NCBI GenBank assembly: GCA_050725495.1
Contig: JBOHHM010000173.1
Coordinates: forward strand, 1-7,770
Length of the DNA: 7,770 nucleotides
Direction of reading: 5' to 3'
Origin: JBOHHM01 sp050725495
GTDB lineage: Bacteria > Pseudomonadota > Gammaproteobacteria > Burkholderiales > Burkholderiaceae_C
Made by a program: the position numbers and the translations under genes. Below are positions 1 to 5,704 of the stretch, piece after piece. Within the stretch, counting starts at the first letter, position 1, and each line of letters begins with the position of its first letter. The notes beneath the pieces are model-generated. The model saw nothing but the letters and a program-made list of their open reading frames with translations, was not told the DNA's origin and searched no databases.

Positions 1-807
1 AACGGCATGGACCCCGAGTACTCGGTGCTCGGCCGCGTCGCGCGCCGCATCTGGGCCGTGGCGATGAAGGAGAAGTACGGCGCCAACCCGCGCTCGCAGA
101 TGCTCAAGTACCACATCCAGACGAGCGGCCGCTCGCTGCACGCGCAGGAAATAGCCTTTAACGACATCCGCACCACGCTGCAGGCGCTGATCGCGGTCTA
201 CGACAACTGCAATTCGCTGCACACCAACGCGTTCGACGAGGCGATCACCACGCCGACCGAAGACAGCGTGCGCCGCGCCATGGCGATCCAGCTGATCATC
301 AACCGCGAATGGGGCCTGGCCAAAAACGAGAACCCGAATCAAGGGGCATTCATCATCGAGGAGCTGACCGAGCTGGTCGAGGAAGCGGTGCTCGCCGAAT
401 TCGACCGAATCGCGGAGCGCGGCGGCGTGCTCGGCGCCATGGAAACCGGCTACCAGCGGGGCCGTATCCAGGACGAGAGCATGCACTACGAGATGCTCAA
501 GCACACGGGCGAGCTGCCCATCATCGGCGTCAACACCTTCCGCAACCCGCATGGCGACGCGGTGCTGGAGAAGCTCGAACTGGCGCGCTCGACCGAGGAG
601 GAAAAGCAAAGCCAGCTCACGCGCCTGCAAGAATTCCATGCCAGCCACGCAAGCGAAGCGCCGGCCCAGATCCGCCGGCTGCAGCAGGCCGTGATCGAGA
701 ACAAAAACGTGTTCGAGGTGCTGATGGACGCCGTGCGCTGCTGCTCACTCGGGCAGATCACCCATGCGCTGTTCGAAGTGGGTGGGCAGTACCGGCGCAA
801 TATGTAG
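1..807 (+). CDS. icmF: Fused isobutyryl-CoA mutase (IcmF), C-terminal part
   Basis: Partial at the 5' end: the frame is open from base 1 and stops at TAG 805-807, leaving about 268 of the roughly 1,090 residues usual for IcmF. IcmF interconverts isobutyryl-CoA and n-butyryl-CoA in the cytoplasm with adenosylcobalamin. The full protein joins a B12-binding domain, a G-protein chaperone domain and the mutase barrel. Visible here is the end of the mutase part: the HIQTSGRSLHAQEI segment (about residues 38-51 of the fragment), the FNDIRTTLQAL helix, the NSLHTNAFDEA motif with the His conserved across acyl-CoA mutases, and the typical C-terminus GQITHALFEVGGQYRRNM. The HIQTSGRS form, rather than the QTSGWS of methylmalonyl-CoA mutase, together with the C-terminus, marks IcmF. 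The B12 and GTPase domains lie outside the window, so their integrity and the substrate-selecting residues cannot be fully judged. It converges on the NYN gene 46 bases away, with no clear terminator between them. Confidence 0.93.
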   Translation, partial: NGMDPEYSVLGRVARRIWAVAMKEKYGANPRSQMLKYHIQTSGRSLHAQEIAFNDIRTTLQALIAVYDNCNSLHTNAFDEAITTPTEDSVRRAMAIQLIINREWGLAKNENPNQGAFIIEELTELVEEAVLAEFDRIAERGGVLGAMETGYQRGRIQDESMHYEMLKHTGELPIIGVNTFRNPHGDAVLEKLELARSTEEEKQSQLTRLQEFHASHASEAPAQIRRLQQAVIENKNVFEVLMDAVRCCSLGQITHALFEVGGQYRRNM

Positions 808-853
808 CGGCCCGCAGGCGCTCACTGCCCACCCCAGGTAGGAGCGAGCGGAT

Positions 854-1666
854 TCAGTGGCGACCGAGGTAGCGCACCGTCTCGGGCTTGTCGAGAGGCA
901 GCATCTCGAAGTAGGCGCTGTGTTTCTTGAGCAGCGTCGAAGGTTTGGCATTTTTCTTGAGCACGCCGCTGTCGTGCAGCTTCTTGCCGACCACATTCAG
1001 CCGCACGTTCTGGCCATGCCGCAGCTCCGGGCAGGACTCCAGGACCTGCGCCACGGTGTCCGGCATGCTTGCCACCACAGCTGCCAGGGCCGGTTTGGCG
1101 ACGGCCTGTCGCTTTGACTTTGCCGCGGGTGCCGCCGTGTCAGCCGGCTTGGCCTTGGCTTGATGAGGCGCGGCGGGTGCCGAACCCTTGGCTGCCGGTT
1201 TGGCTTTCGCCTTGATCGCTGTGCGGGTCTTGCGCGGACTGATGATCTCGAAAGCGTCGTACACCCGCAGATAGTCGCGCTCAATGTCCTTGGCCGACTT
1301 GCCTTCCTGTCCGAACCCTGTGACGCGACAGCCGAGCTCGCGCAGCCGAACGATCAGCGGTGCGTAATCGCGGTCGGACGACACCAGCACCACCTCATCG
1401 ACCGGCTGACGCAATACCAGTTCGACGGCATCGATCGCGAGCACCAGGTCGGTCGCATTGGGCCCCGCAAAGGTACTCGGCAGCAATCGGATCGCGTGGT
1501 CTTTTGCCAGTTCGGCGAACTCGTTCATCTTCTGAACGCTGCCGTAGGCGCGCCGGTGCTGCAACATGTGCTTGCGGGTTTGCAGGTGCTCGAGCACCTG
1601 GGCCACAACGTCGGTAGAGACGTTGTCCGTGTCGATCAGGAGGGCTGTGCGGCTTTTGTGTTCCAT
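854..1666 (-). CDS. NYN-domain (PIN-like) putative ribonuclease with LOTUS-like C-terminus
   Basis: A complete 270-residue protein of the NYN/LabA/DUF88 type. These are PIN-fold proteins expected to cut RNA with metal ions held by conserved acidic residues. Residues 1-143 form the NYN domain: LLIDTDN (D12, D14, N15) on the first strand, NATDLVLAIDAV (D73, D79), and VSSDRDYAPLI (S96, D98, D100). These are the expected acidic positions. Residues about 144-195 are a low-complexity Lys/Ala/Pro linker, probably disordered and basic, so it may touch RNA. Residues about 200-270 (with NVVGKKLHD and STLLKKHSAYFEML) resemble the OST-HTH/LOTUS RNA-binding domain often joined to NYN; that assignment is weaker. 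ATG 1666 is the only workable start: an in-frame TGA lies two codons upstream, and the next Met would lose the DTDN motif. No clear ribosome-binding site precedes it. Its upstream region is the 238-bp inverted-repeat element. Cellular role unknown. Confidence 0.85.
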   Translation of the reverse strand: MEHKSRTALLIDTDNVSTDVVAQVLEHLQTRKHMLQHRRAYGSVQKMNEFAELAKDHAIRLLPSTFAGPNATDLVLAIDAVELVLRQPVDEVVLVSSDRDYAPLIVRLRELGCRVTGFGQEGKSAKDIERDYLRVYDAFEIISPRKTRTAIKAKAKPAAKGSAPAAPHQAKAKPADTAAPAAKSKRQAVAKPALAAVVASMPDTVAQVLESCPELRHGQNVRLNVVGKKLHDSGVLKKNAKPSTLLKKHSAYFEMLPLDKPETVRYLGRH

Positions 1667-1680
1667 GTTTCAGACCGGTC

Positions 1681-1699
1681 AACCTAGAAACGGCAGTTG
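1681..1699 (+). repeat. Left 19-bp terminal inverted repeat
   Basis: This copy is a perfect inverted match to 1900-1918. Identity stops abruptly on both sides (1680 against 1919, 1700 against 1899), which is how element ends look. It begins 14 bases upstream of the NYN start codon, so it would lie in the leader of that mRNA. It contains CTAG, a tetramer usually scarce in proteobacterial DNA. Confidence 0.9.
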
Positions 1700-1872
1700 G
1701 ATGCGCCCGAGTGTGCCGTGATCGGCGTGTCAGGCAAGACGCGACAACGCAGCGGGCTGCTGCCCGCAAGGCGGAGCAACGCGGCATGGTGCGGCGAGCG
1801 CGGCGCAATCGGGTGCATAGCGCTGTCACCGAGACGGTGAATTCCATCGAAGGCAAAAATCTCGGTGTTCAT
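1684..1872 (-). CDS. Doubtful 62-residue ORF inside the inverted-repeat element
   Basis: An open frame reads from ATG 1870-1872 to a TAG at 1684-1686 inside the left terminal repeat, starting MNTEIFAFDGIHRLGDSA and ending SGASNCRF. It could be extended 10 codons upstream to a TTG at 1902. It shares orientation with the genes on both sides. I recognise no domain, signal peptide or membrane segment, and only a weak purine stretch precedes the ATG. In DNA this GC-rich an open frame of this size is expected by chance. It is listed because copies of the element, if they exist elsewhere, would often be annotated as a small hypothetical protein from this frame. I think it more likely non-coding. Confidence 0.15.
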   Translation of the reverse strand: MNTEIFAFDGIHRLGDSAMHPIAPRSPHHAALLRLAGSSPLRCRVLPDTPITAHSGASNCRF

Positions 1873-1899
1873 GCGACTCTGATGAGAATGACGAGCGGT

Positions 1900-1918
1900 C
1901 AACTGCCGTTTCTAGGTT
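1900..1918 (-). repeat. Right 19-bp terminal inverted repeat
   Basis: The reverse complement of 1681-1699 with no mismatch. Its last base, T1918, is the final base of the TGA stop (1918-1920, minus strand) of the CorA-like gene, so the 3' end of that gene coincides with the element boundary. The octamer CGGTCAAC spans its inner edge at 1896-1903 and the outer edge of the left repeat at 1676-1683, a direct repeat spaced 220 bases apart. Confidence 0.9.
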
Positions 1919-3612
1919 CAGTCGCCCCCGCGGCGCCAGACCGCCACCAAGGCCCTGGTCTTCTGCCAGAGCGACAAGCGCTCGTCGGACAGGGCATCGA
2001 GGAAGTCCGACAGGCGCTTGGATTTCGCGATGGTGTAGAGGGTCAACGCAATGGTGGCCACGAACACGACGCCGAAGATCAGCAGCCGCCGGACCATCGG
2101 GGCGTCGGCTTCGGCCAGCAGGTTCATGCCGAGAAAGCCGGTGGTGACGGTGCCAATCAGACCGAACATCGTCACCACGGTCAGCCGCACTATGGTGTCG
2201 GCCTGGCGGCGCAGGCTGTCGGCGCCGAGGTAGTCGTTCATGTCGGCGATGCGCTCCTTGACCTCGGCGTACAGCGGGTCCAGCCCGAGATGGGTCGCGC
2301 ACAAATGAAACAGCGCGCGCACCTGGGCCTGCTCCGAGACCTCATGGAACCAGTAGCGGTGCGTGAAGCGCAAAAAGCCCTCGAAGCTGGCGCGGATCGC
2401 GCGCTTGAAGCGCCGCACGCTGCCGGGGCTGCTGACGTCGAGCTGCTTGAGGGCCTCGACCAGCCGGTCGGAGTACATCAGCAGCGCCGCCTTCTGGAAA
2501 TGCGCGATCAGGAACAGCAGGAAATGCTGGTGGCGAAACTGCGCCAGCACGCCGCGGTCGCGGCAGGCGAAGAATTCGGAGCGCGCATCGCCCACCACCA
2601 CCAGCGAATGGCCGCTGCACAGATAGCGCGTATGGGGGGCCACGCCGCCCTCGGCCCAGAAGCGGTCATAGCAATAGCGCTGCTCGAAGTCGGCCAGGTG
2701 GGCCTCGGCATAGGGCAGCGCGGTGTCGCCCTCCTGGCCCATGGCCCCGGCACCGGTCACCAGGCCCAGGCGCACGAAGTCGCTGCGCGTGAGCGCGCGC
2801 GGATCGTCCAGCGCCAGGTAGGCCATCAGCGGCATGCGGTAGTACTCGATCTGGCGGTAGCGCAGCGGCCCCTCGCGGTCCGAATGGTCGATCACCAGCG
2901 GCTCCAGCACATAGGCCCAGTGCGCCGCGATGCGCGGCGCGCGGTGCTCGCAGACATGGGCCAAAAAGGCCTCGCGCTGCTGGGCATCGGAGCGCGCCAG
3001 CACCTGGCCGCCGGCATCCAGCCATTCAACGCCGGCCAGGCTGTGCAGCGCCTGGCCCTGCGCGTCCCAGCCGGCCGGGTAGCCGCGGCCGAAGCGGTAG
3101 AGCAGGTCCTGGGCCTGCGCCAGCGACAGGTCATCGGCGGCGACTTCGACATTGAGCAGCACCAGATCGACGTCGAAGAAGAAGTACAGGTCGACATGCA
3201 CGATGTCGAGCGTGACGGGCAGATCCCCGGCCCGGGCCGCCAGGCGCACCTGGGCGATGTCGTGGCGGCGGAACACGCGCATCGGCGAACCGGCTTCGCT
3301 GTCACCGGCAGGGCCTGTGCCGTGGCGCGAACGCCCCTCGCCGTAGAGGAAGCGCTGCACATAGGGCAAAAAGGTCACGAACTCGTTGTAGTGGCGCTCG
3401 TGAAAGCCCTCGCTGCCGCCGGTGTACTCGTCCACCACCTCGCGCCAGGGCGAGGCCCCGCCGCGCTCCGCCATGTCGCACAGCAGTTGCCAGGGCCTTT
3501 GCTGCAGGCCCGCAGCCCCGGCCACGGGCATCAGCCGCAGCGGCCACAGCAGGACTTGGCGGAAGTGCCGCACACGCGGTGGATCGGGCAAATCGGAGGC
3601 AGTGGCCGTCAT
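1918..3612 (-). CDS. Divergent CorA-family membrane protein (putative divalent cation transporter)
   Basis: A 564-residue protein whose C-terminus has the CorA architecture: a first membrane segment at about 475-498 ending in GFLGMNL with the signature GMN triplet at 495-497, a short acidic loop (LAEADAP), a second membrane segment at about 507-530, then a charged cytoplasmic tail. CorA proteins form pentameric Mg2+ (or Co2+/Ni2+) channels in the inner membrane, with GMN at the pore mouth. The N-terminal region, about 470 residues, is roughly twice that of classical CorA. It has no signal peptide, fitting a cytosolic domain, and includes an acidic stretch, LDIVHVDLYFFFDVDLVLLN (about 135-154). 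The ligand could therefore differ from Mg2+. The start is uncertain: ATG 3612 is used here, and an in-frame GTG at 3630 would add six residues. Neither has a good ribosome-binding site. The stop overlaps the inverted-repeat element by one base. It is divergent from the FecR-like gene. Confidence 0.8.
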   Translation of the reverse strand: MTATASDLPDPPRVRHFRQVLLWPLRLMPVAGAAGLQQRPWQLLCDMAERGGASPWREVVDEYTGGSEGFHERHYNEFVTFLPYVQRFLYGEGRSRHGTGPAGDSEAGSPMRVFRRHDIAQVRLAARAGDLPVTLDIVHVDLYFFFDVDLVLLNVEVAADDLSLAQAQDLLYRFGRGYPAGWDAQGQALHSLAGVEWLDAGGQVLARSDAQQREAFLAHVCEHRAPRIAAHWAYVLEPLVIDHSDREGPLRYRQIEYYRMPLMAYLALDDPRALTRSDFVRLGLVTGAGAMGQEGDTALPYAEAHLADFEQRYCYDRFWAEGGVAPHTRYLCSGHSLVVVGDARSEFFACRDRGVLAQFRHQHFLLFLIAHFQKAALLMYSDRLVEALKQLDVSSPGSVRRFKRAIRASFEGFLRFTHRYWFHEVSEQAQVRALFHLCATHLGLDPLYAEVKERIADMNDYLGADSLRRQADTIVRLTVVTMFGLIGTVTTGFLGMNLLAEADAPMVRRLLIFGVVFVATIALTLYTIAKSKRLSDFLDALSDERLSLWQKTRALVAVWRRGGD

Positions 3613-3681
3613 GGTCGCAGCAATGAGCACAGCATGGCAAAAGTGTAAATGAGCCGATCGGAGGCCGGGACAGGCAAGACC

Positions 3682-3721
3682 TTACATCTGGTTGCAACTG
3701 GGCGCAGGAAATTGCAGTCCC
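3682..3721 (+). promoter_or_regulatory. Possible regulator site: 10-bp-phased repeats in the divergent control region
   Basis: In the 198-bp gap between the divergent CorA-like and FecR-like genes, two 10-mers stand directly in tandem, TTACATCTGG (3682-3691) and TTGCAACTGG (3692-3701), matching at 8 of 10 positions. The next decamer keeps only GCA at the same phase (3704-3706), and TTGCA returns at 3712, again in phase. Repeats spaced by one helical turn are typical of sites bound on one DNA face by tandem dimers, as with OmpR/PhoB-type response regulators. I cannot name the regulator. No convincing -35/-10 pair was found in the gap. Confidence 0.35.
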
Positions 3722-3797
3722 CGGCCTTGAATCCGCGATCCTTTCGGCCGCTGGCGCGTTCTAAACAGAGGGACGATGCATCGCGGCCCGAAGCCGC

Positions 3798-3803
3798 AGG
3801 AGA
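3798..3803 (+). promoter_or_regulatory. Ribosome-binding site that fixes the FecR-like start
   Basis: AGGAGA lies seven bases before ATG 3811. It favours that start over the longer open frame beginning at ATG 3649, whose extra 54 residues are basic, unlike a signal peptide, and would bury the real signal sequence. Confidence 0.85.
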
Positions 3804-3810
3804 GAACGAC

Positions 3811-5688
3811 ATGAAAGCATCTTCAGGGGTCTCCAGGGTCTGGCGCCGCGTCCTGGTGCTGGTGGTGCTGGCACTGATCGCTGCAGCCTCGCTCAGCCTC
3901 GGGGCCCTGGCGCAGACCACGGCCACCGGCGATCCGTCCGGCCGGGTGGCGCGGCTCAGCCACCTCGAGGGGGCCGTGAGTTTTTCGCCGGCCGACGGCG
4001 GCGAATGGACCCCGGCCGTGCTGAACCGGCCGCTAACCCGCGGCGACCGGCTGTGGGTGACCGCTGGCGCTCGCGCCGAGCTGCACGCGGGCTCCACCGC
4101 CTTGCGGCTCAACGGCCCGAGCAGCCTGGACCTGGCCATGCTGGACGACCAGCGTGCCCAGTTCACGCTCAGGCAGGGCACGCTGAGCCTGCGCGTGCGC
4201 AGCCTGCTGCAGGACGAGCGCTTCGAGATCAACACCCCCAACCTGGCCCTGGTCCTGACGCAGCCCGGTGAGTACCGGCTGGACGTGGACCCGCAGCGCA
4301 ACCTGACCCGCATCTCGGTGCAGTCCGGCGCCGGCACGGTCCATGGCCAGGGCGGCGAGTCGCTGGGCTTTGGCGGGCGGCAGCAGCTTGCCTTCACGGG
4401 CACGGACCTGACGCAGCTGGCCACGCAGGAGCCCCAGGACGGGTTCGATCGCTGGGTGGCCGAACGCAACCGCCGCGAAGACCAGTCGGTGTCTGCCCAA
4501 TATGTGTCTCGCGATACCCTGGGCTACCAGCAGCTTGATGACCATGGCGACTGGCGCACCGACCCGGGCTACGGCCCGATCTGGGTGCCGCGCATCACGG
4601 TAGCGGACTGGGCGCCCTACCGCTGGGGCCATTGGACCTGGATCGCGCCTTGGGGCTGGACCTGGATCGATGATGCGCCTTGGGGCTTCGCCCCATTCCA
4701 CTACGGGCGCTGGGCCCACATCGGCGCGCGCTGGTGCTGGGTACCGGGCCCCATCGTGGCGCGCCCGGTCTTTGTGCCAGCCCTGGTGGTCTTTGTCGGG
4801 GCCCACCACACGCACGGGCACTTCAAGCTGGGCGCAGGCCACCCCGGCGTCGCCTGGTTCCCGCTGGCCCCGGGCGAACACTGGCGCCCGGCCTTCCGGG
4901 CCAGCCCGGGTTTTATCGCCCATGCGAACAAAGCCGTGACGCATCACGCTGCGCACGCAGGCCACGGCTTTCGGCACCAGCACATGGCGTCTGCCGTGAC
5001 GGCCGTGCCCGCCGACGCCTTTGTCCATGGGCAGCCCTTGCGCGATCATGCGCGGCGGGTGGACCCGGCCGAACTGGCGCGCGCGCAGGTCGTGGCGCCA
5101 CCGCCTCCCGGCGTGCAGCATCGCGCTTTCCCGAGCATGGCCCGCCCACCGCTGTCCGCCGCCCATGCGCCCAGGTCGCTGGAGCCGGCCCATGGGGTCG
5201 CACCGGCACTGACCCTGCCGCGCGCCGTGCCGCAGCCGCCCCAAATGGCCCCGCTGGCGCAGCCTCCTGCTCAAGCCGCCGTGCGGGCACAGCCGGCAAG
5301 AGTGCAAGGGCAACGAGACCTGCCGGCCTTCACCGTACGGCCTGACATCGCCCCGCGTCAGGTCGACGGCGCCCTGCCTGGACGACCGCAGCCGCAAGCT
5401 CAGCCGCCCCTGACACGCGAACATCAGGGCCCGTCCCTGCACAGAGACCAGGCCCACCGTGCCCAAGGGCCGCAGATGCACATGCGGCCCCCGCAAATGC
5501 ATGCACCTCCGCGGCAGATGCAGGCGCCGCCTCCGCAGATGCATGTGCTGCCACCCCAGGTGCATGTGCGCCCTGCTCAGGCGCAACACCCGGCGGCCTC
5601 GCCCGAGCACCGGGACCGGGCCCGTTCCCACGAGGACCTGCGGCAGCGCCATGGCGGCGGCGGCCACCAGCACCGGGGCCGCGACTAG
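3811..5688 (+). CDS. Exported FecR-domain / DUF6600 protein with His/Pro-rich repeat tail
   Basis: A 625-residue protein. Residues 1-34 are a signal peptide: Arg-rich start, hydrophobic core VLVLVVLALIAAASLSL, and a likely cut after ALA. Residues about 45-200 form a FecR-like beta domain (GRVARLSHLEGAVSFSP, LTRGDRLWVTAGARAEL, LALVLTQPGEYRLDV), as in periplasmic FecR-type proteins. Residues about 238-330 are the Trp/Gly-rich block seen in DUF6600 proteins (YGPIWVP, WAPYRWGHWTWI, PWGWTWIDDAPWGFAPFHYGRW). The rest is low complexity, rich in Pro, Gln, His and Ala, with His clusters at 331-338 and 377-392 and five heptads at 554-588. The protein should act in the periplasm or at the envelope. There is no FecI-type sigma factor or TonB receptor nearby, so a role in iron signalling is not supported. 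Its function is unknown; the His-rich parts suggest metal binding but do not show it. It converges on the MipA-like gene, eight bases away. Confidence 0.85.
   Translation: MKASSGVSRVWRRVLVLVVLALIAAASLSLGALAQTTATGDPSGRVARLSHLEGAVSFSPADGGEWTPAVLNRPLTRGDRLWVTAGARAELHAGSTALRLNGPSSLDLAMLDDQRAQFTLRQGTLSLRVRSLLQDERFEINTPNLALVLTQPGEYRLDVDPQRNLTRISVQSGAGTVHGQGGESLGFGGRQQLAFTGTDLTQLATQEPQDGFDRWVAERNRREDQSVSAQYVSRDTLGYQQLDDHGDWRTDPGYGPIWVPRITVADWAPYRWGHWTWIAPWGWTWIDDAPWGFAPFHYGRWAHIGARWCWVPGPIVARPVFVPALVVFVGAHHTHGHFKLGAGHPGVAWFPLAPGEHWRPAFRASPGFIAHANKAVTHHAAHAGHGFRHQHMASAVTAVPADAFVHGQPLRDHARRVDPAELARAQVVAPPPPGVQHRAFPSMARPPLSAAHAPRSLEPAHGVAPALTLPRAVPQPPQMAPLAQPPAQAAVRAQPARVQGQRDLPAFTVRPDIAPRQVDGALPGRPQPQAQPPLTREHQGPSLHRDQAHRAQGPQMHMRPPQMHAPPRQMQAPPPQMHVLPPQVHVRPAQAQHPAASPEHRDRARSHEDLRQRHGGGGHQHRGRD
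5470..5574 (+). repeat. Five tandem 21-bp units coding PQMHxxP heptads
   Basis: Within the tail of the FecR-like protein, codons 554-588 read PQMHMRP, PQMHAPP, RQMQAPP, PQMHVLP, PQVHVRP, which is five contiguous 7-residue units with no gap. The DNA units have diverged at third positions, so this is an old or selected expansion rather than recent slippage. Met and His at fixed spacing in a Pro-rich extended chain could bind Cu or Ni, or span the cell wall. Both ideas are inference. Confidence 0.85.
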
Positions 5689-5704
5689 TCAGGGACTCAG
5701 TCGC
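5681..5704. terminator. Hairpin between convergent genes, holding both stop codons
   Basis: GCGACTAGTC (5681-5690) pairs with 5694-5704 to give ten base pairs with one bulged C (5698) and an AGG loop. The TAG of the FecR-like gene (5686-5688) and the TGA of the MipA-like gene (5697-5699, minus strand) lie in opposite arms. No T-run follows on either strand, so it is not a standard intrinsic terminator. It could act as a bidirectional 3'-end stabiliser or weak terminator. Confidence 0.4.

Larger units (their letters stand above)
1681..1918. mobile_element. 238-bp MITE-like element with perfect 19-bp inverted ends
   Basis: The interval is bounded by identical 19-bp inverted repeats (AACCTAGAAACGGCAGTTG at 1681-1699, its reverse complement at 1900-1918). 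It holds further dyads: 1701-1710 pairs with 1809-1818 (9 of 10), 1752-1757 with 1762-1767 around a 4-base loop, 1826-1831 with 1835-1840 around a 3-base loop, and, as an alternative, 1827-1834 with 1860-1867 (8 of 8). It carries no transposase, and I see no convincing target-site duplication. CAG occurs at 1671-1673 and 1919-1921, but not adjacent on the left. It fills nearly all the space between two co-oriented minus-strand genes and supplies the last base of the stop codon of the CorA-like gene. It could be a non-autonomous transposable element, a REP/BIME-type interspersed repeat, or a structured RNA region. The inverted repeat itself is certain; mobility is inference. Confidence 0.5.

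Noticed and set aside
808..853. Terminator between convergent icmF and NYN genes
   Set aside because: Only a 5-bp CGCTC/GAGCG pairing with a long loop, and no T-run on either strand.
1681..1918. Integron attC site or cassette
   Set aside because: No RYYYAAC/GTTRRRY core pair in the attC arrangement, the arms lie 200 bases apart, and no integrase is present.
1711..3648. 645-codon plus-strand open frame antisense to the CorA-like gene
   Set aside because: It is a high-GC shadow: the translation is a biased Gly/Gln/His/Ala/Val mix with no domain, whereas the minus strand has the GMN motif and two membrane segments.
3649..3810. Longer N-terminus for the FecR-like protein from ATG 3649
   Set aside because: The extra 54 residues are basic and non-hydrophobic and would hide the signal peptide; AGGAGA before ATG 3811 decides for the shorter form.
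3609..4469. 286-codon minus-strand open frame across the divergent control region
   Set aside because: Ser/Arg/Pro-rich translation without any motif. It overlaps the starts of two well-supported genes.
5470..5574. CRISPR-like short repeats
   Set aside because: The 21-bp units are contiguous without spacers and keep one reading frame; they are protein heptads.
4033..5673. 546-codon minus-strand open frame antisense to the FecR-like gene
   Set aside because: Same shadow effect. It is Arg/Gly/His-rich with no recognisable domain, and the plus strand has a good ribosome-binding site, signal peptide and known domains.
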